Source: Xiphydria camelus | Taxonomy: Eukaryota; Arthropoda; Insecta; Hymenoptera; Xiphydriidae | Length of the DNA stretch: 64,000 nt | Reading direction: 5' to 3' | Assembly: GCA_963678675.1 (NCBI GenBank) | Contig: OY783194.1 | Span: 16,731,370 to 16,795,369, forward strand | The notes under the pieces: model-generated | What the model saw: only the letters and a program-made list of their open reading frames with translations | Databases searched by the model: none | Told to the model about the DNA's origin: nothing | Shown here: in pieces, positions 1 through 9,296 of the stretch | Position numbering within the stretch: the first letter of the stretch is position 1 | Layout: each line of letters begins with the position of its first letter | Made by a program: the position numbers and the translations under genes

Positions 1-318
1 TCTGGTCGGGAATGTTTTCGCAGGATGTCCCAGTATAGTGTAAACGTGGAAACGAACATTTTAATCCTGCTTTACGGCAACCACAAACAGATCCACAACC
101 TTTCTGGCATTTGCACGAGATGCTCTTAAGTAAAACCTCTGGAGCTGGTTCCTTTGCGATCCGTATTGCGTCGAGTCCTGTGGTTGTTCCTCGCCATCCA
201 TGATCTTCTGGAGATTTCTGAACTCCCCACCAGCTCTGTACTTGACAATAAGTACGCAAGGAATGATGATGGCACGTATCGGATGTTGCTGGCAGCGCCG
301 CGAGATTGAATGCATTTT
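1..318 (-). pseudogene. Left-arm copy of cysteine-rich transposon protein (partial)
   Basis: Read on the minus strand, this arm encodes a stretch with a Q-x-W-W-G turn, a P-E-D-H-G-W motif and then closely spaced cysteines including C-G-C-R-K-A-G-L-K-C. This cysteine-rich tail resembles the CXC (Tesmin/TSO1-like) tails seen at the C-terminus of several arthropod transposon proteins; the family is from memory and not named here. Unlike the right arm, it keeps tryptophan and arginine codons where the other copy has stops, but some late cysteines are changed. The reading frame runs off the window edge. Confidence 0.55.
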
Positions 319-653
319 TGGAGACGGCCCGTACAAAAATTCATTCAATCTCGCGGCGCTGCCAGCAACATTCGATACGTGCCATTATCATTCATTGCGT
401 ACTTATTGTCAAGTACTGAGTTGGTGGGGAGTTGAGAAACCTCCAGAAGATCATGCATGATGAAGAACAACCACAGGACTCGACGCAATACGGATCGCAA
501 AGGAACCAGCTCCAGAGGTTTTACTTAAGAGCATCTCGTGCAGATGCCAGAAAGGTTGTGGATCTACTTGTGGTTGCCGTAAAGCAGGATTAAAATGTTC
601 GGTTCTGTGTTTATACTGTACTGGGACGTTCTGTGGAAACATTCCCGACCAGA
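1..653. repeat. Large inverted repeat (arms about 1-320 and 334-653)
   Basis: The first 320 bases are repeated in reverse complement at 334-653 with a loop of only about 13 bases. The arms differ by scattered substitutions and small indels, so this is not a perfect hairpin. Both arms carry the same part of a transposon gene, on opposite strands. The left arm starts at the window edge, so the palindrome may extend upstream. It could be an inverted duplication of an element end or an assembly fold-back; the divergence between arms argues for the former. Confidence 0.9.
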
Positions 654-841
654 TTGCATTAGACGACGACAACGACGGCAATGCAAACGATGACGTAAAC
701 GTGCCTGATCAGATACAGGACGATGAGGACCGAACAGACAACGTCGAGTTTACCGATTATGGCTCAGAATTGATGTCTGAGAACGATGACAATGAAGGCG
801 AGTCAGCTTTAAAACGTCGCAAGCGACTCAAAGTGAAATAA
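334..841 (+). pseudogene. Right-arm copy of cysteine-rich transposon protein, C-terminus with stop at 839-841
   Basis: The frame runs through the Q-V-L-S-W-W-G and P-P-E-D-H segment, hits two adjacent TGA codons near 458-463, then continues in the same frame through a dense cysteine block (C-R-C, C-G-S-T-C-G-C, C-S-V-L-C, C-T-G-T-F-C) and an acidic tail ending K-R-R-K-R-L-K-V-K. Comparison with the left arm shows the two stops replaced Trp and Arg codons, so this copy decayed after the duplication. The protein was probably nuclear and DNA binding, judged from the CXC-like tail and the basic end. The upstream part of the gene is not in the window. Confidence 0.6.
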
Positions 842-888
842 ACCCCGATATTGACCGTGGATTAGGCCTCTTAGGGATACCACATTAA

Positions 889-1537
889 GGTTGTTCACCC
901 GTGACTGGTCACTTCGACATATTTTTTTTAATTTTTATGGTAGATTAAAAAATTAACTACGAAATGAGCGAAACCCGACGACGATTGACCGTTTCAAACT
1001 TTAGTTATAAATTTTTGAAAATAATTAAATTTACATGTGTTTAAATAGGACTTCATCTATTTAAATTTTTTTAAATCAACGGCTCGATATTTTTCAATGA
1101 AATGAAACTTATAGTGTAGAAAAAGTATGAATGAATACAGCAAAGAAAACGAAAATAATTGACCGTTTGGTTATCGAGAAATAATTAGTGAAAGTTCATT
1201 TATTTCGCTTAATGGCCGGGACGACTGATTTGAGAGCGCCAAGTTGGCAACAGAACACAGAGCACAGCCTAAACGAGGTTAGGGAGCAGACGAAGAGGTT
1301 GAATAGAACCCGAGAGAGACAGACTGCGCGCGGCTGCCACGGTCGCCACCATCCGGCGTTACTTGTATGCATACGTATTCATGTATTATACTTTTAGGTG
1401 TGCGTGAATAGAACGAGACTGTACCTCACCAAAACTTTTTGCTTCAATTCGGACCTTTTACTGACTGACCTTTACTGAGCGTAACGCTAACCCAGAGCGT
1501 CCAAAATTTTTACGTGTATTGTCTCAGTCGAACAACC
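889..1537. mobile_element. TTAA-flanked MITE, piggyBac-like
   Basis: The block lies between TTAA at 885-888 and TTAA at 1538-1541. Its ends are GGTTGTTC and the reverse complement GAACAACC, with weak similarity further in. It has no convincing coding capacity. TTAA duplications are typical of piggyBac-class transposition, but the inverted repeat is short, so the class is tentative. Confidence 0.55.
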
Positions 1538-1541
1538 TTAA

Positions 1542-2347
1542 AAAAACGCACCGATCAACTCTACCTCAACGGTGGTGTGGAAACGAGTTGAAAATGATAT
1601 TTTCTTGTATCATGTATGATGCACAAAAAGCATAAATTTTACGCCTAGTTCAACAATAATAAGGAAATATTTACCGTAGACAATGATAATTAAAAAATGC
1701 TCATATCGGAGTATGTAGGGGCGCGCTTCAAAAAATCATGTTTTTTTATATACAACCAAATGTATGAAATCGGGCATCTACAGACTCAGAAAACATTACT
1801 CTTTCCGAAAAAAAATGTTACGGAATTGTTTGGTAGCGATCTGCGCCTTAATCCGCGATGAAATTCTGATTTTGTTGAAAATTGTAAATCAACCCCTAAC
1901 TTTGGCGCGCTGTGGAGCGGAAACTATTGGTCGCAGACGAAAAATGCAAAGACAAAAATTGTGCATAATTTTGTTCTCTACATATTTCATTTGAACTTTT
2001 TTTTGATAGCACTTACCATAACGGCGCTATTCTCCGAAAAGCATCGCGACGCAGTTTTCATCCCCCCACCCCTCGAGCGGCAACCCCCCGTGGTCGCAAA
2101 CTCAGGTGTACTATAAGGGGACCTATGTCTACCATCCCACAAAATTTCATTGCTTTCCGACCTTTTGCGAATAGAAATCCCCCATTGCCTGGACTATATA
2201 GGACAAACTGCGAATGGACAAAATGCACTTTGAAAGTTTGCTCCTCATTATTAAACTATCGATCTAGCAGAAAATTATTATAGTAGGAAGTAAAATATTT
2301 TGACTTTTCTTCAATAATTGTGATATTGTTTAATGAAAGGTTTCTAG
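1542..2347. other. AT-rich interval, no gene recognised
   Basis: No coding sequence, RNA gene or clear terminal repeats were found. The part at 2050-2210 is GC-richer, with C-runs and a phrase reading 'ccatcccacaaaatttc'. It resembles generic dispersed insect repeats, but no second copy is seen in this window. Confidence 0.3.
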
Positions 2348-2674
2348 TATTCTCGGGAAATATCCAGAGATGGTACGGCAGACAGCGAGCATAACGACAC
2401 TGAGACTAAATGAGAAGCCCCTTCCGAAACAACCAGTTCCATGTTTAAAGCAAACTATGGAACGTTATTTGAGGTAAAAATTTAACGACTTCAGAGAATC
2501 ATGGTCCAATAAGAGTCATGAGTAATTTTTATTTTCAGCTCTTTGAAACCGCTTCTTTTGGCTGAGGAGTATCAAAATACAGAGAGGATTGTTAAAGAAT
2601 TCATTACTGAAGGTGGTCCGGGATTTGAATTGCAACATAAATTAGAAGAGAGGTATAGATGCACGGAAAACTGG
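2348..2674 (+). CDS. Carnitine O-acetyltransferase-like, two N-terminal exons (partial gene)
   Basis: Exon one is about 2348-2473 (splice-like TTTCTAG at 2341-2347; first in-frame ATG at 2370). Exon two is 2539-2674. A 65-base intron (GT 2474-2475, AG 2537-2538) separates them, and a GT donor follows at 2675. The spliced frame carries L-P-K-Q-P-V-P, then L-K-Q-T-M-E-R-Y-L, then L-K-P-L-L, an E-E-Y-Q-x-T-E-R-I-V-K-E-F helix and finally C-T-E-N-W. This matches the conserved start of the carnitine/choline acyltransferase family, nearer to carnitine than to choline acetyltransferase. Such enzymes move acetyl groups between CoA and carnitine in mitochondria or peroxisomes. The next exon (expected to begin with the W-W-L motif) is not seen. 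The following intron is filled with transposons, or this is a broken fragment. Confidence 0.6.
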
Positions 2675-3053
2675 GTAAAGTACTGTTATTTGCAGAATGA
2701 TATAAGTACAGTGAAAATCGTTTATAACGACACCGATTACTATGATCAATCGGATTTAACGACGAAATCTGAAGGTCCTAGCCGAATTCCATAGGAACAC
2801 GTTATGTACAAAACCCGCTTATAACGACATCGCTTATTGGGAAACTTGTTCCTAGGTTACGTGCTCTGGCGGCTAAGAGTGAAACTAGTGTAAGTAGGGT
2901 CACATGGCAGTGTTAACCTATTCAGAACGTTTGACGTACTGGCAAAGTACGTCGGAAATATAAGCGTGAGCCGAGTCGATCCGTCCCGAATGGGTTAAAT
3001 TTGGTTAAATACAATTAAACGTTAAAAACAAACAAGTTAAAGTGTTGTCAATC

Positions 3054-3183
3054 ATGGAAACAGAATAAGTAAAATCTAAAAGCAAAATTTATTGCTCAGT
3101 CTATGGTTGCACGAGTACACCTCAACGTAATCCGAATGTTAGATTTTTTCAATTCCCACGTACAAATACTCATAGAGTAAAAA
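3054..3183 (+). pseudogene. THAP zinc-finger domain, N-terminal fragment
   Basis: After ATG at 3054 and an in-frame TAA four codons later, the same frame reads K-I-Y-C-S-V-Y-G-C and then F-F-Q-F-P-R. This is the C-x4-C start and the F-P strand of a THAP DNA-binding finger. The second half (the Trp, the C-x2-H pair and the AVPTIF box) is missing because a Helitron begins at 3184, and no clear continuation was found after the Helitron. THAP fingers are the DNA-binding part of P-element and Kolobok transposases and of host THAP proteins. Here it is a dead piece. Confidence 0.65.
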
Positions 3184-3243
3184 TCTATATATCTATATAT
3201 ATAAAAATGAATGTTTGTCTGTCTGTCTGTCTGTATGTCTCTT

Positions 3244-3870
3244 ATGCCTTCCTAAACCGTTCATCCGATTGCGATGAAATTTTGGGAAATGGTTGGACGC
3301 ATGCCCGCGATGGTTTCTGAGTTAGTAAATCTTATACAGGGTGTTCAAAAAGTCCCGGTACGGCCGATTATCTCAGCGGGAAAACATTTTAGAGAAAAAT
3401 GTTTAATACAAAACTTTAAGGATTTTCCCTTGGCTATCCAGTGGTCGTATTGGATTTGACCTTGACCGTGACCTTTAAGGTAATATCAAATGCCTTCCTA
3501 AACCGTTCATCCGATTGCGATGAAACTTTGAGGAATGGTTGGACGCATGTCCGCGAAGGTTTCTGAGTTAGTAAATCATATACAGGGTGTTCAAAAAGTA
3601 GCGGTACGGATGATTATTATACCTTCCTAAACCGTTCATCCGATTGCGATGAAACTTTGGGGAATGGTTGGACGCATACCCGCGAAGGTTTCTGAGTTAG
3701 TAAATCGTATACAGGGTGTTCGAAAAGTACCGATACGGATGATTATTATGCCTTCCTAAACCGTTCATCCGATTGCGATGAAACTTTGGGGAATGGTTGG
3801 ACGCATGCCCGCAAAGGATTCTGAGTTAGTAAATCTTATACAGGGTGTTCAAAAAGTCCAGGCACAGCTG
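3244..3870 (+). repeat. Four-copy imperfect tandem repeat inside the Helitron
   Basis: A unit beginning 'ccttcctaaaccgttcatcc' and running through 'ggttggacgcat' and 'tttctgagttagtaaat' to 'cagggtgttcaaaaagt' recurs at about 3246, 3491, 3630 and 3751. Spacing is about 120-140 bases, except between units one and two. A second module beginning 'ttatctcagcggga' follows units one and four. The order suggests unequal crossing over or replication slippage in the Helitron leader. Confidence 0.8.
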
Positions 3871-4248
3871 ATTATCTCAGCGGGAAATCATTTTAGAGAA
3901 AAACGTTTAATATAAAACTTTTAGGATTTTTCCCTGGCTACCCAATGGTCATATTGGATTTGACATTGACAATGACCTTCTAGGTAAAATTGATTTTTTT
4001 AAATCCGAACCTCTATTTTATATACCGGAAATGAAAAGAGCGGGAAATTTCACGTTCAAATATGTCCTTGACCATTATTTCCATGTGACCTTTATGGTCA
4101 GCGGAGGTCAAATTGAGGTCAAGTACAGTTCGGCTTCGTACCATGAAACCTATGGGCCCTATACAAATTCTTTTTGATAGTAGGATTTAGGATTTTTTAG
4201 TGGCTGTACAATGGTGATATTGTATTTAACCTTGACCATGATCTTCAT

Positions 4249-4632
4249 TTGGAATCTCTTACATCTGACATAATATTCCAAATCAGTTACACGAAAAATC
4301 CCTTAGTGCCAACCAAATTTAATCGAGGTAACAATCATCACTGGCAAATTCAAAGGCGAAGACGTCCTCATTCACGCATACCTATGATTTCCAACGATTT
4401 AACATTCGAATTGAAGCGGCTCCAGTTCCCTTTGCGTTTTGCTTTTGCTATTACCATCAACAAAGCACAAGGTCAATCGTTGACTATTGCTGGCTTAAAT
4501 TTGGAAAATTCATGTTTTCTACACGGCCAATTGTATGTGGCTTGCTTCAGAGTTGGTACACCGAAAAATTTACACGTTTTTACTCCAAATAAAAAAATAA
4601 AAAACATTGTCTATCCGCTGGCCTTAAGATAA
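4249..4632 (+). pseudogene. Helitron helicase C-terminal fragment
   Basis: The frame from about 4390 encodes F-A-F-A-I-T-I-N-K-A-Q-G-Q-S-L, then F-L-H-G-Q-L-Y-V-A, then R-V-G-T-P-K-N-L, ending with a stop at 4630-4632. These are the last conserved helicase motifs (motif V/VI region) of the Pif1-like helicase in Helitron RepHel proteins. One serine of the usual A-x-S-R-V-G is changed to C-F. Walker A and B are absent. The upstream third of this frame (to about 4380) is not clearly homologous. Without its ATP-binding motifs it cannot be an active helicase. Confidence 0.75.
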
Positions 4633-4794
4633 ATTAATAAAAGAAATATACTTTCCAATTTAAATTAAATACATGTGTTTTTTTAGCGTAGCATGGCTCC
4701 CTACCTATGAGTACAGATATCTGCTAAAAATTCATTAAATGACGACCAAAATCAATCCACAATCTACCCGTGCGAAGCCGGGACGGGCTGCTAG

Positions 4795-5175
4795 TATTAA
4801 ATAAATTCGGCGAAGAAGAGGAGATTGACAGATTAAATGCTTGGATGAAGGTTTTAAGAATGGGGAAAAAAGTGACTGGTTCGATGCAAGCACGTGTTTA
4901 CATAATTCACTCAAACCAGCTCTGCAAGAATATTTCATTTCAATTATAGTCCCATCTTCTTTCACTTTCCCATTAATTTCGTGAGTATCTTTCAAGTGTG
5001 ATGTTTGGATACAAAAAGCAAGGATGTTGATGCACTGACTTGAATTGTCAGCACTCAATACTTTTCTAATGTGAATAAGACGCCCAGCATTCAACAAATC
5101 TTCACCTCCGCGCCAATTTCGGCAGCTGGGGTTTGTGTCACTAAATCTGCTAATTTCGTGTCCACTTATCCGCAT
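4795..5175 (-). pseudogene. SWIM-type zinc-finger protein fragment
   Basis: From ATG at 5175 (minus) about 127 codons run to the Helitron junction at 4794/4795. They include an I-N-G-K-V-K-E-D-G-T-I-I-E-M strand followed by S-C-R-A-G-L-S-E-L-C-K-H-V-L-A. This is the SWIM layout (C-x-C, x-n, C-x-H), here with the first Cys replaced by Tyr (residue 82). SWIM fingers of this look occur in arthropod transposon proteins that often also carry a YqaJ-type nuclease domain; no such domain is visible here. The frame runs on into Helitron sequence, an accident of insertion. The missing Cys argues it is inactive. Confidence 0.55.
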
Positions 5176-5394
5176 TTTTTTTAATTATAAAACGCACTGT
5201 TTTATACGGGCTAACTGACAGCGGAACCTTACTTACGCTAGTTTTTCGTTTCGCCACCAGAGCGCTTGGCCATAAGCCACGCCCCCGCCAAGGATCCCAA
5301 TAGCGACATATCGGTTTAGCGACGTCTTTTCATTGATTTATTAGAAAATTGATTGATTGACCAACTGTATACTTTCTCACTATGAGGCACTTAC

Positions 5395-5440
5395 ATATCG
5401 TCGGCTAAATATGTTAACCTGCTAACTCACATGCAGTCAG
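5395..5440 (+). repeat. Inverted repeat flanking the R1-like element, left copy
   Basis: The phrase 'catatcgtcggctaaat' and then 'gttaacctgctaactc' here is found in reverse complement at about 12258-12300, outside the other end of the R1-like insertion. With that insertion removed, the two copies form an inverted repeat a few hundred bases apart. This suggests an older small DNA element was the landing site. Confidence 0.55.
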
Positions 5441-5519
5441 ATTTTCAGGAGCGAGAACAAAACTGTCTTGATCAATACAAAAGTTCTTATATGACAACGG
5501 ATTTTAACACAACAGTTGT

Positions 5520-5532
5520 CAGTATTTGTCTA
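5520..5532. repeat. Target site duplication, left (13 bp)
   Basis: CAGTATTTGTCTA is repeated exactly at 12160-12172 on the other side of the R1-like element. This fixes both ends of the insertion. Confidence 0.85.
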
Positions 5533-5536
5533 GTCG

Positions 5537-5617
5537 CCAGCAGTGGTCGAGTGGTCAAAGTGCTGGCCTCTCGAGGACTGCTTGGACGATAGATCTAGGG
5601 TTCGAATCCCGGCTTGC
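5537..5617 (+). other. tRNA-like sequence with A and B boxes
   Basis: On the plus strand, TGGTCGAGTGG at 5544-5554 fits an A box and GGTTCGAATCC at 5599-5609 is a perfect B box. The spacing matches a tRNA with a short variable arm. A T-stem can form around TTCGAAT, but the acceptor and anticodon stems pair poorly, so this is not called a working tRNA gene. It sits at the extreme 3' end of the R1-like element, antisense to it. It may be a SINE head or a tRNA-derived tail. Confidence 0.5.
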
Positions 5618-6610
5618 AGAAAAAATAATTTTTCCGGGATCCGGGGATCGAGCTAAGACCGGCTGTACTCGGGGTGGGGAGGGGGGGCTTCTGCATGGAG
5701 GACCCCCTTCCCGAGTGAGTGAGGACAGAGAGGGCCCCCCCCCCTCTGGTTGGGACACCTTTTTTTTTAAAGGAGGAAAAAATGCTTTTTACGCACACCC
5801 GGGTTTGGCTACTACCCGGGTAGTGTGGGACTCGAGACACCCCGCCGCAGTATGTTTTGCCTGCGAGTGCAATACGGGGGCTCCCTACCCACTAAAACTA
5901 CCTCCATCCAAGCCTTCCTAAAATGAGAGGCCCTGGTAACTACCGACTAGGGTCCAACTACAGGGAACTCCCATAGGTTTGAGTTCGGCACTCTCCACTT
6001 ATTCGCCATTAATCCCTTAAATGACACTTCTTTTCTTAGTGCCTACTACCTTCATTCCGGAAGACGATACCTAAACTATGACCATCACTTCAGGTCACCC
6101 ATAATGGAGGAGGATCGGGCCAGCGCAGGAGACGTGAGGGCGACACGACTCGCGGCCCACGGGCTGACACGATACCGATTCCTCCGAAAACTACAACTAC
6201 GACTATATGCCCTCCACTCACACATGCAGAGTGGTGGCTTGCACCGGCCGAAAAGGGCTGGAACACTCCCAACGGAGTGGTGGGTAACTCCACTGACCAG
6301 TCCCCCCGGTGCCACACATCTCTCCGATCCCGACACTGATATCTAGAATGTTGGGACATCCCACCAACACCCCGTGTTAGCGTACCCTCGTAAGCACGCA
6401 CGCACACATACATACACGCGCGCGCGCGCGCGCACACGCACACACACACACACACATTCTCATTCAAACGGCCAACTGCCTAACACACGCGCCTTGCCGG
6501 GTGTCCAACGATGACTGGGGGCACTCCCACTGGAGTGGTGGCGCGAAACCACTTACCCAGTTCACCGCAAAACGGCAACCCAAGGCCACACTGTATGCCA
6601 GCAAGAGTAG
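5618..6610 (-). other. 3' UTR of the R1-like element
   Basis: No coding sequence is supported here. The stretch holds C/G homopolymers (around 5730), a CG/CA simple repeat at about 6416-6456, and several short chance frames. It lies between the end of ORF2 and the element end. Confidence 0.6.
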
Positions 6611-6613
6611 GGG

Positions 6614-9296
6614 TTACCGCCTTCGCCCCTCTCGCTCCCTCGTTCTCTCAGCCTCTTCTTTACGGGTCAGGACTGCTTTGGCGAACCGAGCCACAGCAGT
6701 CCAGACCTCCTTCTCATCAAGCATGCGTGGTAGCATGGTCGCCCAAGTCAGGTCGACGCCTACACCGATGACCGTACGTAACGCCGTCCTCTCCGCCTCC
6801 CAAGCCGCGCACTCCCGCAGGGTGTGCTCGGCCAAATCGAAAGCCTCCTCGCAGTGGTGGCATCGGGGAGATCGCTCCTTATTGATTCTAAAGAGGAACT
6901 CCCCGAAGCACCCATGCCCTCCCATAAGCTGCGTGAGATGGTATCCCAAGCACCCATGCTTTCTGTCCAACCACCTGTCGAAGACGGGGAGGACAGCCTC
7001 ACGTACTCTGATCCCTGCCAAGTTGTTTCCCTGCAGTGAGATCTTCCACTGCACCCTCGTTAGAGCCTTAGCCACTTTAACCACCTCACTCTTCGTCTCG
7101 GGTGCCCCTCACAAAGACAAAATCCCCGTCAATGCGGGCGTCCCTAGCGAACAACATAGCATTGGTCTTGGTCGGGGAGATACTCAGACCGAGCTTTCCA
7201 ATCCTGTGCGTTACCGCCCCCACTTGTCTAGCCGCCAGAAGACTAGCTCTGCGAGCGTTACTCCCCCTGACGAGAACCAGCGTATCATCCGCATACGCAA
7301 GTACGCAGCATCCAGGGAGGATGTCCACATTTAAGACATAGTCATAGGCGATGTTCCACAGGAAAGGCCCCAACACAGAGCCCTGTGGAACACCAGCCTT
7401 GACCTCACGAGTATGGACCACTCCACCCTCACCGATGAAGCGTATCGTTCTGTCATTAAGATAGTCTCGCACGATAGAAACCAAGTACTCCGGGATACCC
7501 TTGCCCCGCATTTGAGCAATAATACTCGCCCAGGGCAAGGTGTTGAAAGCGTTCTGTATATCCACAGCAATCGCCATCACCACCTCGCCCTGGGAATGGG
7601 CTGCCTCAACAAAAACCTTAGCCTCTGACATCGCATCAATTTTGGATAACCTAGGCCTGAAACCATATTGATGGTCCGAAAGGCCACCACCCGGCAGACC
7701 AACCATAGCCCCCCGAATTTTGCCGACAATAATCCTTTCGAGACCCTTGCCAGCAACATCCAGGAGGCAAATGGGGCGGAATTTACTCTTATATTCATCT
7801 CCATGTCCTTTCGGTATCAACACCAAGTTAGCCTTCCAAGCCTTCGGGAACAATCCCTGAAGTAGACAGTCCTTGTAGATGCCGGCTAACTCATTTAAAG
7901 TCCTCTCGTTGGATTTATTCCACCAAGTGGCTCGAATACCATCCGGACCCGGAGCAGATGGTTTGGCCTTAGGCTTCACCAGCGCACTCATAACGCATCT
8001 CGGAGTGATGACCAGTTTTTCCTCATTTATGTCCGGAAGTGGCGCAGAAGGATCCCGCCCAATATTCGCCGATGTCTTGTCTGGGGTACTCGGAAAATGT
8101 TTATTAATGACCGTATACGCTTCCTCGAGAGGCATAGTTTCGGTAGCCGACGAGGTTCGCACCCTTAACTTTCCCATGACCACCTTATATGCTAATACCC
8201 ACGGATCGATATTAAATTCATCCAAAGACTTGTCCATGCCAGGGCCCGAGCGCGTGTAATCTTCGAGCGGAAAACGCGGCGATGTGACTTCAAGGCGTCA
8301 CTAACGTTCCTAATTAAGGCAAGATCCCTCGGCGATCTCCGATTGGCTCTCTGCAGTCGTCTACGCTCCGCAACACAAAGCCGCCTGAGTTCGGTCAGCC
8401 TGGGGGACCACCAGAACACGTTTCTGGTGCCCGGCTTGCCCTTAACGCGGGAGGATGCGAAATCACAGGCCTCGGTAACCAGTTCAGTAAGGCGCTTAAC
8501 TCGCTCGTCGATAGATGGTTCACCCGGGCCGTCATAGGGGGCCGGGTTCCAGAAAGCGACCACCATACCAGCCCGAAACAAGTCCTCATTAAATGACATC
8601 TTAGACCACCTGGGTCTCAGATCCTGTCTGGACAACGCGGGGTTCCCCTCAACACGGCCATCGCGTCGGGGGGGGGGGGGGGTAGGAGACCATACGTGAT
8701 GTACGTGACTCAAACCGGTCACTCCCAAGGACCACCCAGTTCTTGATTCGTCCAACCAAATCCGGAGATGACCACATCAGGTCAACCACCGACGTCCCCG
8801 TTGCCCTTACACATGTAGGGGTCGACCCCGAGTTAATAAGGCACATGTCAATCTCAGCCATAAAATCCTGAATCCTACCGCTTCGAGAGTTGTCATCCCT
8901 ACAACCCCAGGAGCGAGACCTCGCATTAAAGTCTCCAGCAATTAAAAGGGAGGACCTTCTGTGCCGAAGAACCTCATCGCGTAGCTCATCAAGAGTCTCC
9001 TCGTACTCACCAATACGTATATTGGGCGAAAAATAGCAGGAGAAAATGATCACTCCACCGAACGAAGCCACCACGAAACCCCGACCCCTGTGTAAAAGTA
9101 CACATGGGGAGGGGGCCGAGGCACGCCACAAGATGGCCGCAAGCCCGGTACGATCCGCCAGCCATAAAGATGAGGGCGGGACGTGATGAGGCTCAGAGAT
9201 CACAGCGACATCAGTCTCCCATTCGCGCATATGCTGGACGCACAGGTTCTGTGCGCCCGAGCTGCGGTTCAAATTTATTTGTACGAATTTAGCCAT
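6614..9296 (-). pseudogene. R1-like ORF2: endonuclease plus reverse transcriptase, frameshifted and deleted
   Basis: ATG at 9294-9296 (minus) opens an APE-type endonuclease: V-Q-I-N-L-N-R-S, V-I-S-E-P, A-G-D-F-N-A-R-S-x-x-W-G, then V-V-D-L. The frame breaks at a 14-G run (8671-8684) and resumes as 8192-8670. It shifts again near 8237 into the reverse transcriptase (7086-8237), with F-R-P-I-C-L-L, D-I-Q-N-A-F-N-T, G-V-P-Q-G-S-V-L-G-P and the catalytic Y-A-D-D. At 7085 the sequence jumps to the C-terminal part (6614-7084), with C-H-H-C and H-T-L-x-x-C forming a CCHC knuckle. Compared with family length, the segment after the thumb is deleted. ORF2 normally nicks DNA and primes reverse transcription at the target. 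Three lesions make this copy dead. Confidence 0.85.

Larger units (their letters stand above)
3184..4794 (+). mobile_element. Helitron, internally deleted
   Basis: The element starts TC at 3184, after an A, and ends CTAG at 4791-4794, before a T. This is the A|T insertion and TC...CTRR end rule of Helitrons. A GC-rich hairpin (cccg...cggg) lies just before CTAG. The 5' part is low-complexity (tatatat, gtctgtctgtctg) and then holds four tandem units of about 120 bases. The 3' part encodes the end of the Pif1-type helicase. The Rep domain and most of the helicase are gone, so this copy cannot move on its own. Confidence 0.8.
2709..5335. mobile_element. Degenerate DNA transposon with TATAACGAC-type inverted ends, carrying THAP and SWIM fragments
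   Basis: The left side begins TA then CAGTGAAAATCG and carries repeated TATAACGAC motifs. The right side, reversed, begins CAATGAAAAGACGTCG with similar motifs. The best match between ends is about 2853-2935 against about 5200-5260 reversed (for example 'tgctctggcggc' and 'gctctggtggcg', then 'actagtgtaagta' and 'actagcgtaagta'). The repeats are diverged, so exact ends are uncertain. Inside are a THAP start on plus, a SWIM-finger frame on minus, and a Helitron insertion. The superfamily is not assigned. The CAGTG...TATAACGAC ends recall pogo/Tigger elements, but THAP is not typical of those. Confidence 0.45.

Noticed and set aside
1188..1397. Small open frame as a gene
   Set aside because: It lies within a TTAA-flanked MITE, has no recognisable motif and unremarkable composition.
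5537..5617. Functional tRNA gene
   Set aside because: Acceptor and anticodon stems do not pair properly. Kept only as a tRNA-like feature.
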